Origin: a virus
Direction: 5' to 3' (one strand)
Length of the DNA: 30,259 nucleotides
Virus record (IMG/VR): IMGVR_UViG_3300046007_007096
Coordinates: 1 to 30,259 of that record
A program made the translations under genes and the position numbers. This document shows positions 1 to 8,097 of this stretch, one piece after another. The notes beneath the pieces are model-generated. The model was given only the letters and a program-made list of their open reading frames with translations, ran no database searches and was not told where the DNA came from. Position 1 is the first letter of the stretch. Each line of letters begins with the position of its first letter.

Positions 1-126
1 CTTAATAAAAGCCTAAACGCTCAAAACCAAAGCTATAATGAGTTAACAACGGCGGTAAATGCTGCAAAAGCAAGGTTAAAAGAGTTACCAATTGACCAAA
101 CTAGCGAAGAATTTAGGCAATTACAG
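1..126. repeat. Left copy of the 126-bp terminal direct repeat
   Basis: These 126 bases recur without mismatch at 30131-30256. The repeat lies inside the tape measure reading frame. Joining the right copy to the left one keeps the frame open, which is what an assembly overlap from a circular or circularly permuted genome would give. A genuine terminal repeat placed inside a coding region is possible but less likely. Confidence 0.95.
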
Positions 127-2397
127 CAATTTGTGGCACAAGGAACTGCCAAATTAAAGGACTTCGATAAGACAGTTGGAGATAATCAAAGGAATGTGGG
201 TAATTATCCGACCACATTTAACCTTGCAACGGCTTCAATTCGGGAAATGGAAGCTGAAATCGTTAGGCTAAAAAATGTAGCAGCTGATTTGGATATTAAT
301 TCAGATGAATTTAAAAATACAACCATAGCAGCCCAAGAATTAGAAACGGCGGTTTTAAAAGCAACAGGGAAAATTGACGAGTTCGGAAATCGGGAACCAA
401 AGAACGCAACGAAAAAAGCCTTGGACGATGCGACCGATGCGGCGGCGGGTGCAGTTGCAGCTATTCAATTAGTTACCTTAGCTTTAGGCGATGAAGAAAC
501 GGCAGAAAAAGCAACAGCAGCAGCAACTAAGGCAAGTGCAATTGCTACGAACTTCATGCTACTCTTGAAAGCAAAAGAGGCATTAGTTGATACGGCAGCA
601 GTAGCAATAAAGAGGATTAAGATATTCTTGTTTGGCGAAGAATTGGCTGCAACAACGGCCTTAAATACTCAAACAGTCCTTTATGCACTTTATCAGAAAT
701 TAGCGGCGGCGGCTACATCAGTTGCAACGGCAGCAAGTACGGCTTTCGGAGTAAGTATCGGAGTGGCAACAGGCGGGTTGACTATTCTTACAGGTTTACT
801 TGCAACGGCAGCAGCCACGTTCTTCTCGTTTGGGGCAAGTGCGGCAAATAGTCAAAGCAAATTAAGCACCTCGACCGATGAATCAAATCAAAAATTAAAA
901 GAGCAACAAGGGCTAATTGATGGGTTGTCGGGTGCGACCAAAGAAATTAAGGTGGAGTTGATGGCAGAAGGGATAGTGAAAGACATGGCTAAACTTAATC
1001 AAGAAAGAGAAAAGGCCATGAAAGATTTTGAAGATAAAGCGAATGAGGCAATTGGCGCGACAATTAGAAAGCAATTGGATTTAGAAGGTAAAGCCGGTGA
1101 TGAAGCTAGAATACTCAAGGAGGAGGCGGCTAACGAAGAAAGAAAACTAAGGGCTGAAAAGAATCAAGGGCTAATTGATTTGGACGACCTTTACAACCAA
1201 AAAGAAGAGGATCTTAGAATGGCGTATTATAATAAACAAAAAGAGGAAGAAAAAAAGAAACTTGATAAACAAAAAGAACTAAACGAAAAAAGGGTTGAAG
1301 AGGAGAAAAAAACCCAAGAAAAAATTAACAAAGAATTCCAGGATCGTGCAGAAGAAATTCAAAAGGCATACGAAAAGGAGCGTGAGCAAGTTGCCAAAAC
1401 CGCAGCGATGCAAGTTGGTTTTGAAAATCAACGAAAAGCAGAAGAGGAAAACTTTTACAAACTTGCTCAAAAACTAAGGGTTGATGATACTAAACTTTAC
1501 TTTGAATATTTAGAAGGTAACTACAAAGATTTTGCAGAATTCGAAGCTAAAAAATTAGCAGCGCAACAGGCATTTGATAAAGACAATGCGGAAAGGGCTG
1601 CGGAAAGAACAGCAAAAGAAAAAGAGCAATTTGAAATAAATGAACAAGCTAAACAGGCTGCAGTAGATGCTACTTTTAAAATAATTCAAGCGGGCCTTGA
1701 TTTATTAAACCAAATGCAACAACAGCAATATCAAAGTGACATTGAAGCTATTGATGCCAAGACAGCCAAAGAACAAGCGGCAATAGATAATTCCAATAAA
1801 TCCGACGAAGAGAAGGCTAAACTTACAACAGCCTTAAAAAAGAAATCAGAAAAGGAAAAATACGAAATTGAATTAAAAGCATTCAAGGCTAATCAGCAAC
1901 TTCAAGCAATTCAAACAGTAATTGCAACAGCAAGGGCAGTAGCAGAGGCAATGGCGAATCCGTTTCCGTTGAACTTAGTTTTGGCCGCAAGTGCTGGTAT
2001 AATGGGAGGCATTCAATTAGCGGCAATTCTAGGAGCAAAACCACCGGCACCACCAGCTTTTGCAAGAGGCGGGTTAATTGAAGGGCCAGGAAGCGGCACA
2101 AGTGATTCCGTTCCAATCTTAGCAAGTAACGGCGAATCCGTTATGACCGCAAGAGCAACAAGTATGTTTGCGCCAATACTTTCAGCACTAAATGTTGCTG
2201 GAGGTGGAAGGGCTTTCGCATCAGGTGGAATCGTTTCGCCATCGACATTCAACCAACTATCAGCGATGCAGCAACAAGGTAACTCATTTGATGTTATTAA
2301 CGGAAGAATTGACCGAATGAAGGTTTACCAAGTTGAATCCGATGTAAGCCGTTCTCAATTAAGGGTTAGCACGATTGAAAGTGAAGCCACATGGTAA
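1..2397 (+). CDS. Tail tape measure protein, 3' part (continues from 29894)
   Basis: This is the C-terminal 798 residues of the tape measure protein, whose first 79 codons lie at 29894-30130. The frame is open from base 1, so the apparent ATG at 133 is internal. The protein sets tail length and is expected to lie inside the tail tube. Visible features are an Ala-rich hydrophobic stretch (about bases 690-850), a highly charged Lys/Glu coiled coil (about 1200-1480) and a second Ala-rich hydrophobic segment (1900-2030). The C-terminus has a Pro-rich stretch, then FARGGLIEGPGSGTSDSVP and SNGESVM, a pattern common at tape measure ends in Bacteroidota phages. At 877 residues in total, the usual rule of roughly 1.5 angstrom per residue predicts a tail near 130 nm. 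Family assignment is firm; tail length is inference. Confidence 0.9.
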   Translation, partial: LNKSLNAQNQSYNELTTAVNAAKARLKELPIDQTSEEFRQLQQFVAQGTAKLKDFDKTVGDNQRNVGNYPTTFNLATASIREMEAEIVRLKNVAADLDINSDEFKNTTIAAQELETAVLKATGKIDEFGNREPKNATKKALDDATDAAAGAVAAIQLVTLALGDEETAEKATAAATKASAIATNFMLLLKAKEALVDTAAVAIKRIKIFLFGEELAATTALNTQTVLYALYQKLAAAATSVATAASTAFGVSIGVATGGLTILTGLLATAAATFFSFGASAANSQSKLSTSTDESNQKLKEQQGLIDGLSGATKEIKVELMAEGIVKDMAKLNQEREKAMKDFEDKANEAIGATIRKQLDLEGKAGDEARILKEEAANEERKLRAEKNQGLIDLDDLYNQKEEDLRMAYYNKQKEEEKKKLDKQKELNEKRVEEEKKTQEKINKEFQDRAEEIQKAYEKEREQVAKTAAMQVGFENQRKAEEENFYKLAQKLRVDDTKLYFEYLEGNYKDFAEFEAKKLAAQQAFDKDNAERAAERTAKEKEQFEINEQAKQAAVDATFKIIQAGLDLLNQMQQQQYQSDIEAIDAKTAKEQAAIDNSNKSDEEKAKLTTALKKKSEKEKYEIELKAFKANQQLQAIQTVIATARAVAEAMANPFPLNLVLAASAGIMGGIQLAAILGAKPPAPPAFARGGLIEGPGSGTSDSVPILASNGESVMTARATSMFAPILSALNVAGGGRAFASGGIVSPSTFNQLSAMQQQGNSFDVINGRIDRMKVYQVESDVSRSQLRVSTIESEATW

Positions 2398-2618
2398 CTG
2401 AAAATAATGCTATATTTGCAAACCTAACTCAAGAGGATTTATCCAAGATGCAGCAACTTGTAAATATTACACGTTACACTAAGGCCGACCATTTCAGGCT
2501 ACTGCATAACTGTAATACGATTCTAGTCCGCAATAATCTTGGAGGCATACACGATTGCATAAGTTGTTCGTTTTTTTTAATTCAAAACCAATGCAGAGAC
2601 CTACTAAATCAGATTTAA
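2391..2618 (+). CDS. Small Cys-containing protein of unknown function
   Basis: A 75-residue frame whose ATG overlaps the tape measure stop (ATGGTAA), a coupling typical of phage operons. The C-terminal half holds four Cys residues, including a CISC pair, so a small metal-binding fold is possible. I do not recognise the family. A TATATTTGCA promoter-like box lies inside its first codons (2411-2420), so either the frame starts later (an in-frame Met occurs at 2448) or the box is not used. Its last 28 bases overlap the next gene in another frame. The stop-start overlap with the tape measure and its position in the late operon support it, but it is short. Confidence 0.5.
   Translation: MVTENNAIFANLTQEDLSKMQQLVNITRYTKADHFRLLHNCNTILVRNNLGGIHDCISCSFFLIQNQCRDLLNQI
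2411..2420 (+). promoter_or_regulatory. Bacteroidota-type -7 box TATATTTGCA
   Basis: A match to TAnnTTTG with the extension GCA... shortened here to GCA, as seen at the other boxes in this genome. It lies within the 5' end of a small gene just after the tape measure. No clear -33 TTTG is seen at the usual spacing. It could give internal transcription of the head genes, or be chance, since it is the one copy inside a coding frame. Confidence 0.35.
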
Positions 2619-2797
2619 TCGATACGGCCGAAAAAGGTTTGTATGATAAAGGAGTAAGGGAAAAAGCGGTCATCGCTTACTTCGAAAAAGAGTTAAGAAA
2701 ATCAGGCGGCGTTGCAGATACAGCCGTAAAGGAAACGGCAATTCGTTTCGGGATTTGCGAACGTACAATTTACAAGTACATTAAATTGTTTAGATAA
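2591..2797 (+). CDS. Small protein with HTH-like C-terminus
   Basis: A 68-residue protein if the ATG at 2591 is used; the frame is open back to a TTG at 2555 that lies within the preceding gene. The C-terminal third, with VKETAIRFGICERTIYKYIK, has the spacing of a helix-turn-helix (helix, small-residue turn, recognition helix) as in Hin- or terminase-small-subunit-type domains. It could be a late regulator or a DNA-binding packaging protein. It sits between the tape measure and the protease, an odd place for a small terminase, and a better small-terminase candidate lies next to TerL. The call of a DNA-binding helix-turn-helix is an inference from pattern only. Confidence 0.6.
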   Translation: MQRPTKSDLIDTAEKGLYDKGVREKAVIAYFEKELRKSGGVADTAVKETAIRFGICERTIYKYIKLFR

Positions 2798-2836
2798 TTT
2801 GAATGATTTGCTAAGTATAGGTAATTATTTTGCTTT

Positions 2837-2845
2837 TACTTTGCA
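2837..2845 (+). promoter_or_regulatory. Possible promoter before the protease gene
   Basis: TACTTTGCA resembles the TAnnTTTGCA boxes of this genome but is one base shorter. A TTTG lies at 2807-2810, about 26 bases upstream, slightly too far for a standard -33 box. If active, transcription would begin very close to the GTG at 2848 or upstream of the ATG at 2863. Weak evidence. Confidence 0.3.
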
Positions 2846-2847
2846 TT

Positions 2848-3939
2848 GTGAAAACTATCAATATGTTTGGCGAGATTGGTTGGGAGGTAACTCTCAATTC
2901 AGTTATGCAATCACTCGGTGATTACAAAGGCCAAGAACTCACTATTAATATTTCAGGTCCCGGTGGATACGTTGATGAGGCTTTTGCTATTTATGGATAC
3001 TTAGCCCAATGGAAGAAAGAAAACAACGCCAAAATCACATTTAACATTATAGGCACATGTGCAAGCTGCGATTCGTTTATACCAATGGTAGGCGATGAAA
3101 TCGTAGTAAACTCAGGAAGTAGAATGATGATTCACTTGGCTTCTGCATTTGCAGGTGGCAATGCTGAAGAACTTCGCAAAATGGCCGATGACCTTGAAAG
3201 CTATTCCAATCAAATCGCCGACATTTATTTAAAATCAAATAAGAAAGGCAAAACCTTAGACGAAATCAAAGATTGGATGAGCAAAGAAACTTATTTCAAT
3301 GCTCAGGAACTTATTGATTTCGGCTTTGCTACTAAGTTCGAGGATGTTCGTCCAACGGCTAAACTAAGACAGCACATTACTAATACAAATACCAATACAC
3401 AATTCACAATGGCAAATATTGTTGATGCAATTCGCAACGAGTTTAAAAAACTTATGGGCGCAAAAAATGAAGTAGTAAACCTAGCGGGAACCCTTGACGA
3501 TGGAACCGTAGTAACTATCACACCGGTTGACGAATCCCTTGGCGTTCCCGTTGTTGGTGATTCGGTTTCACCAGCACTTCCTGAAATGATGGTTGTTACC
3601 ATTGGTGAAGAGAAATACAATATCCAATCTGATGAAGTAGGGCTTATCATTTCTGTTTCTGAAGTTATGGAAGAAGAAGTGATGCCAGCTGACGAAGTTC
3701 AAGACATGATTGCTAAATTGAACGAAAAGCACGAGGCGGATCTTGCTGCTTTAAAAAACGAAATCGAAACCTTAAAGGCCAACAAGGAAAAAGAGTTGGC
3801 AGCCAAAGATGCCGAGATTGCCAATTTGAAACAATCAAACGTTCCGGCTATTGACAAGAAAAAGAAAAATGAAAGCAACCAGGATAAACCTAAGTCTGTA
3901 AAGGAAAAGGTTCTTAATGCCTTGGATGCAACAAAATAA
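2848..3939 (+). CDS. ClpP-like (S14) prohead protease fused to a scaffold-like tail
   Basis: The N-terminal ~170 residues are a ClpP-fold capsid maturation protease: GPGG at about 37-40, the nucleophile region GTCASCDS with Ser73 as the likely catalytic Ser, and catalytic His96 in MMIHLA. The third catalytic residue is not clearly assignable. A beta-rich linker follows, and then a Lys/Glu coiled coil (about 280-335) that looks like a capsid scaffold, so protease and scaffold are probably one polypeptide, self-cleaved after assembly. I chose the GTG at 2848 because it gives the start MKTINMFGEIG, the first beta strand of such proteases. The ATG at 2863 would trim that strand, and a TTG at 2830 lies upstream. 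The major capsid gene follows after 40 bases. Confidence 0.88.
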   Translation: MKTINMFGEIGWEVTLNSVMQSLGDYKGQELTINISGPGGYVDEAFAIYGYLAQWKKENNAKITFNIIGTCASCDSFIPMVGDEIVVNSGSRMMIHLASAFAGGNAEELRKMADDLESYSNQIADIYLKSNKKGKTLDEIKDWMSKETYFNAQELIDFGFATKFEDVRPTAKLRQHITNTNTNTQFTMANIVDAIRNEFKKLMGAKNEVVNLAGTLDDGTVVTITPVDESLGVPVVGDSVSPALPEMMVVTIGEEKYNIQSDEVGLIISVSEVMEEEVMPADEVQDMIAKLNEKHEADLAALKNEIETLKANKEKELAAKDAEIANLKQSNVPAIDKKKKNESNQDKPKSVKEKVLNALDATK

Positions 3940-3979
3940 TTTAACTCAATTTTAAAAACCTAAAAAACAATAAAACAAA

Positions 3980-5140
3980 ATGGCACTAACTTACTCCTCC
4001 CCTAGTTACGTTGGGGAAAAAGCAAGGGATTTCGTAGCAGACCTATTACTCGAAGGCAATACAATTGCATCGGGCAATATCATGGTTATCCCAAACATTA
4101 AACTTGCTACCAAAATTCAAGAAATTGAAACAAACGCTACTTTCCAAGCAAGAGCAGATGTGTTCAACGCATCAGGCGCAACAACCATTTCTGAGCGCAG
4201 CTTAACTCCAGCTAACTTGATGGTTCAGGACCAAGTTGGTGTAACAGTATTGTTATCTTCTTGGCAAGCGCAACAAATGATGCCAGGTGCGAACAACAAC
4301 GAGATGCCTGCCGATTTGGGCGATTTCTTGATTCAACGCAAAGCCGAAATCATCAAAAACCAAATTGACGAATTAATATGGAGAGGTGATACATCTTTGA
4401 CAGGTAACACTATCCGTAAATGGCACAATGGTATTGTAACTCTTGCCGAGGCTGATTCAGCTGTTTCAAAATACGATGCAGCCACAGGAGCATTAACACC
4501 TAACTCCGTTACAGTTGGCGCAACTACAACCATTGGATTTGCTGCCGCAGTTACTACCTTGAATGTTGGTGATCACGTATTTTGCAAAACATTCACAGGT
4601 GCAGATGCTGCAACTTTGAATAACCTTACATTTGAAGTGTTGTCCGTTAGCGGTTCTTCAATTGTGATTAATGTAGTTACAACAGGTTTGACCATCACAA
4701 CAGGTGCAAACACTCGTTTGAAATTCATCAACTCATCAAATGTTTTGACCTATTTTGCAAACATTTTCCGTTCAACTTCACAAGCAGTATTGAATGCACC
4801 TGACTTCCGTTTCTACGCTGGTGACCATGTATGCGATGCTTACATCGATGCAAACATTGCAGCAGGTTTGAGTGGTTCAACCTCTTGGGAAAAAGAAGGA
4901 ATTCTTTACTTCAAAGGAAAACAAATCGCACGTCAACACTACTTCCCTGAAAACACTATCTTGACATCAAGAGTTGGGAACTTGTGGTTCGGAACTGACC
5001 TTGTAAGCGACCAAAACGAGGTTTCTGCACTATACATGAAGCCACAAACTATGGATGATGTTTATCGCTACTCTGCGAAATTCTCATCTAGCGTTAACTA
5101 TGGTTACGCTTCTCAAATAAAAATGGTTCGTCCAGCATAA
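3980..5140 (+). CDS. Major capsid protein (HK97-fold, inferred)
   Basis: A 386-residue protein directly after the protease/scaffold gene, the usual place of the major capsid gene. The leader is A-rich, as for strongly expressed Bacteroidota genes. The N-terminal ~30 residues precede regular alternating strands and helices, and the stretch QIDELIWRGDTSLTG followed by NGIV resembles capsid proteins of other Bacteroidota phages. Residues about 170-250 form a Thr/Val/Ala-rich beta segment that looks like a small inserted domain; the capsid fold resumes at about 255. It shares its first four codons and surrounding bases (AAAATGGCACTAAC) with the next gene. The function rests on synteny and composition, since no catalytic motif exists for this family. 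Confidence 0.82.
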   Translation: MALTYSSPSYVGEKARDFVADLLLEGNTIASGNIMVIPNIKLATKIQEIETNATFQARADVFNASGATTISERSLTPANLMVQDQVGVTVLLSSWQAQQMMPGANNNEMPADLGDFLIQRKAEIIKNQIDELIWRGDTSLTGNTIRKWHNGIVTLAEADSAVSKYDAATGALTPNSVTVGATTTIGFAAAVTTLNVGDHVFCKTFTGADAATLNNLTFEVLSVSGSSIVINVVTTGLTITTGANTRLKFINSSNVLTYFANIFRSTSQAVLNAPDFRFYAGDHVCDAYIDANIAAGLSGSTSWEKEGILYFKGKQIARQHYFPENTILTSRVGNLWFGTDLVSDQNEVSALYMKPQTMDDVYRYSAKFSSSVNYGYASQIKMVRPA

Positions 5141-5153
5141 TATTAACCAAGAT

Positions 5154-5179
5154 AAGGGGGTAGAAATATCCCCTTTCTT
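5154..5179 (+). terminator. Hairpin between capsid and tail tube genes
   Basis: AAGGGG (5154-5159) pairs with CCCCTT (5170-5175) around a 10-base loop and is followed by TCTT. The stem is short and the T-run poor, so partial termination or mRNA 3'-end protection for the abundant capsid transcript is more likely than full termination. Confidence 0.5.
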
Positions 5180-5197
5180 CCAATACCAAATTAAAAA

Positions 5198-5806
5198 ATG
5201 GCACTAACAACAGGCGGCGGCGGTATTGATATTACTTGCGCCGAATTAAAGCAGTTCGGAGGAGTTAAAAAACTTTTCCTTGCAAAACAAGAAGACATAT
5301 TAAGTTGGACACCTAACTCTTCTTCTACTCACGCATACACCAACATCGTGTTTGCATCGGTAGGCGTTGGATTTGAGTTAATCGAATTCAAACCAGGCGA
5401 ATGCTCCGTAAAACAAGCCGAGGCAAAAGTGGATTCAGGAGCATTGGTTAATTCAGTAGCAATCGAATTTGCTGAACCCAAACTTTGGACAGCCAAGTTG
5501 AAAAAATTGGTTGAGATCCAAGACAATTGTAAAATCGTTGCAGTTTGCGAACTTTACGCCGATGCTGGAAATAAATTCTTAGTAGTTGGCTATGATGAAG
5601 TTTTCACAGATGAGGCTTTCTTGGAAGTTACCAAATCGGATTTCGATAGCGGTAAAAAGAAAGAGGACACCAATGGTTTTGTAATTACCTTGGAGGGTAA
5701 AATGGGTGAAAAAGCACGTCAATTGACAGGTATCTCAGGTGCAACTACACCGGCTACAACTGTTGCTCAAATCGAAGCTGAACTTGTTGCTGCAACATCA
5801 ATCTAA
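5198..5806 (+). CDS. Putative major tail tube protein
   Basis: A 202-residue beta-rich protein starting MALTTGGGG. The C-terminal part, DTNGFVITLEGKMGEKA, resembles the final strand of phage tail tube proteins, where a charged loop precedes a FxxTLEG-like strand. Its own strong-looking start region, nearly identical to that of the capsid gene, fits a product needed in many copies. It sits between capsid and portal, an unusual place for a tail tube gene, so a head decoration protein is the main alternative. No other gene in the genome is a better tail tube candidate. The call is an inference from fold pattern and elimination. Confidence 0.55.
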   Translation: MALTTGGGGIDITCAELKQFGGVKKLFLAKQEDILSWTPNSSSTHAYTNIVFASVGVGFELIEFKPGECSVKQAEAKVDSGALVNSVAIEFAEPKLWTAKLKKLVEIQDNCKIVAVCELYADAGNKFLVVGYDEVFTDEAFLEVTKSDFDSGKKKEDTNGFVITLEGKMGEKARQLTGISGATTPATTVAQIEAELVAATSI

Positions 5807-5808
5807 CC

Positions 5809-6009
5809 ATGTTGAAGGTTAAAGCAAAATACTTAGGGCAAACCCTATCAATACTTGAAGTAGGACTGATTGACATGGATAATGTCAATCAGCCTATCCT
5901 TCAGGTTTTAGAACAAAAATATCCAAACAAATTCACCGAGAAATCAGATGCAACAGAAGCCGAAGCAAAGCCAAATTCAAACAAAGGGAAAGGCAAGAGG
6001 GCTATTTGA
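5809..6009 (+). CDS. Small protein before the portal gene
   Basis: A 66-residue protein beginning two bases after the preceding stop. The first ~45 residues form a compact segment with LEVGLIDMDN and QPILQVLEQKYPNKF; the rest is a charged, disordered Lys/Asn/Glu tail. Small proteins of this kind occur next to capsid or tail tube genes in Bacteroidota phages, but I know no function. Its last 62 bases overlap the start of the portal gene in another frame, and the disordered tail coincides with that overlap. Confidence 0.65.
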   Translation: MLKVKAKYLGQTLSILEVGLIDMDNVNQPILQVLEQKYPNKFTEKSDATEAEAKPNSNKGKGKRAI

Positions 6010-7276
6010 TGTTGTAAACCTCGGTACTCCGGCTATTCCTTCGCCTATTGCTAATTTAAAAAAAGTTAGCACAAGTCATATCCCGTTTGGCGATAATAAC
6101 GATTTTCCTCAAAGAGTTACTGAATTATGCCGAGAATCTGCAACATTGGGTGCAATACTGCAATCAAAGGCCGAATTCGCTGCTGGAGATAGTTATGAAG
6201 TAAAAGGTTCTATTAACGTAGAAAATTATTTAAAACATGTAAATTCTAGGCAAAACATCATTGAACTTGCCGAACTAGTTTACATGGATTACTACATGAG
6301 TGGCAATGCTTACATTAGGGTAATAAGGCCAATTCAAAGTAAAATATTAGCTGAGTACTCCTTAGAGCACGTTGCTCAACATAAGATTCGTGTTTCAAAA
6401 AAACTTGACGGATTTTTTTACAACAACGATTGGACCACTAGAAATAATGATGGATTGTTTATCAATAAATTCCCATTTTTTAAAGAATTAGAAGGGGGCA
6501 TTTATGAAGAAGCAATGATTCATATCTACGATTATGCTCCAGGGTTTGAGTTTTACGGCCTACCAACGTACATGGGTGCAATGAGTTACGCCAAGTTAGA
6601 ATATCTTATTGGGCTTTACAACAACAACCAATTCGATAATCAAATGTTGCCTAGTGGAATATTGGAGGTTGTTACCTCTAATATGGAAGATGAAGATGCG
6701 GCAAGATTTATAAGAGATATTAAAGCCAAATACACCAACGTAGAAAAGGGAAACAACGGAAAAATCCTTGTAATTGCAAAAGATTCTGAGCAAAACAAGG
6801 CCAATTTCACACCGATAAGCCAAGAGCAAGAGGGTTCATTTAAGGAACTAAAACAAATCTGCACTGAAACAATTGTTACGGCTTGTCAATGGTTTCCATC
6901 ATTAGCTGGAATAGCGACAGAGGGTAAATTAGGAAGCAACCAACAATTATCGCAAGAATTTGAAATTGCTTCGAGATATGTTTCAAGGCAGCAAAAAAAG
7001 ATAATTGACGTAATTACTAAAATAGTTGCATTAACCAATTCGCCCGAGAATTTTACAATTACGTTTGTAAATAATAAACCAGGCAACGTTTCAAAATTAA
7101 CAGAGAAGGTAAATTCAGATCAAATCGTTATGTTTAGGGACTTGCTTTCTGCCGCAATTGCCGAGATTGACCCCATTAAAAAGAAAGCAATTATAAACTC
7201 CTTCATAATCCTCTTCGGATTCACAGAAAACGAAGCAAATTCAATGGTAAATGGCACAGACATTACTAGCAACTAG
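5948..7276 (+). CDS. Portal protein
   Basis: A 442-residue portal protein, the dodecameric ring at the capsid vertex through which DNA is packaged and to which the tail is joined. Visible portal features are the N-terminal SHIPFGDNNDFPQR, the early helices with AILQSKAEFAAG, and the YMDYYMSGNAYIRV strand. FYGLPTYMGAMSY and NQMLPSGILEV then lead into the long C-terminal helices. The length is normal for the HK97/SPP1-like family. The only good start, ATG 5948, overlaps the preceding gene by 62 bases. It ends 26 bases inside the connector gene. Confidence 0.88.
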   Translation: MQQKPKQSQIQTKGKARGLFDVVNLGTPAIPSPIANLKKVSTSHIPFGDNNDFPQRVTELCRESATLGAILQSKAEFAAGDSYEVKGSINVENYLKHVNSRQNIIELAELVYMDYYMSGNAYIRVIRPIQSKILAEYSLEHVAQHKIRVSKKLDGFFYNNDWTTRNNDGLFINKFPFFKELEGGIYEEAMIHIYDYAPGFEFYGLPTYMGAMSYAKLEYLIGLYNNNQFDNQMLPSGILEVVTSNMEDEDAARFIRDIKAKYTNVEKGNNGKILVIAKDSEQNKANFTPISQEQEGSFKELKQICTETIVTACQWFPSLAGIATEGKLGSNQQLSQEFEIASRYVSRQQKKIIDVITKIVALTNSPENFTITFVNNKPGNVSKLTEKVNSDQIVMFRDLLSAAIAEIDPIKKKAIINSFIILFGFTENEANSMVNGTDITSN

Positions 7277-7742
7277 CGCAGAAGTTGTGGCCGAGTGCTT
7301 CACCTTCACCAAGACTGACACATCTTTGGTTAAGAATACTCATATTGAGTTGGCTCAATTGAACAATATTAAACCAATCTTAGGCCAAGACCTCTACGAT
7401 TTAATTATCGCACACAAGGCAGCTAATACTTTAACAGCAAGCGAATTGATTTTGGTTAATGACTACATCAAGAGGCCGTTGTTTTGGTATTCTTATGCCA
7501 ATTCACTAATCAATGTATTTAATCAAACAGGATCGGGCGGCGTAGTTCAGCATTCAAATGAATTCGGAAACCAAGTAAGCCAAGGAAGTTATGCAAATAC
7601 CAAAGCAGAGGCAACAAGAACAGCCGATTCTTATGCTGAAATATTAAGGACTTATTTGAACGAAAATTCAACTACTTTCCCTCTATATCTTAGTGGGCAA
7701 AACACTAACAAGAAAATCGGTTTTGGAATTATTTTAGACTAA
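7251..7742 (+). CDS. Head-tail connector (adaptor) protein, putative
   Basis: A 163-residue, mainly helical protein directly after the portal and overlapping it by 26 bases. The segment PILGQDLYDLIIAHK followed by a helical hairpin and an aromatic helix (RPLFWYSYANSLINVF) resembles the small head-completion proteins (gp6/DUF6712-like) of Bacteroidota phages. These form the ring below the portal. The C-terminal part is polar and may contact the tail. Assignment relies on position and that pattern; no catalytic residues are expected. Confidence 0.6.
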   Translation: MAQTLLATSAEVVAECFTFTKTDTSLVKNTHIELAQLNNIKPILGQDLYDLIIAHKAANTLTASELILVNDYIKRPLFWYSYANSLINVFNQTGSGGVVQHSNEFGNQVSQGSYANTKAEATRTADSYAEILRTYLNENSTTFPLYLSGQNTNKKIGFGIILD

Positions 7743-7746
7743 GAAA

Positions 7747-8097
7747 ATGGGACTGCTTCACAAAGAACTACCTGACGACCAACTTCATAACCCAAAAGGG
7801 TTTGAAGGCGCATCCAATGACACTGTTCTTACCAAGAATTCAAGTGGTGCATTAACTTGGGCTACAAAAAAAGAGGTAACGGCAGCTACTCTTGGATTTA
7901 TAAGCGGAACTATTGTTGGAACACCCACAGAGATAACAGAAAGCGGACTAATTGGAACCTCTAAGGCCGTTCTGATTTTAGACAATATATTTAAGGGCGT
8001 GTTTACAATTTTAGACGATTTAAACACTATTGAGGGAAAAATTGAAGGACTTAGTGGACTTGAAGATGGACAAATCTACCTAATCATTGCAGTATGA
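7747..8097 (+). CDS. Small virion-associated protein, putative (fibre region)
   Basis: A 116-residue protein starting four bases after the connector gene and ending in an ATGA overlap with the fibre gene. The N-terminus, DQLHNPKGFEGASNDTVLTK followed by NSSGALTWA, resembles short modules found at the start of fibre-related proteins in Bacteroidota phages. The fibre gene just downstream has the analogous ILKSDASGNGSWV. The two may therefore share a particle-docking or fibre-associated role. Function beyond this is not known to me. Confidence 0.55.
   Translation: MGLLHKELPDDQLHNPKGFEGASNDTVLTKNSSGALTWATKKEVTAATLGFISGTIVGTPTEITESGLIGTSKAVLILDNIFKGVFTILDDLNTIEGKIEGLSGLEDGQIYLIIAV

Noticed and set aside
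1295-1477. Very basic 60-codon frame on the + strand
   Set aside because: Shadow of the Lys/Glu coiled coil of the tape measure in another frame; no start signal.
2591-2797. Lysogeny repressor
   Set aside because: Only a short HTH-like segment within the late operon, without a second domain, divergent promoter or operator nearby.
3303-3650. 115-codon frame on the - strand
   Set aside because: It lies wholly within the protease/scaffold gene, has no promoter, and no other gene in the genome runs on the - strand.
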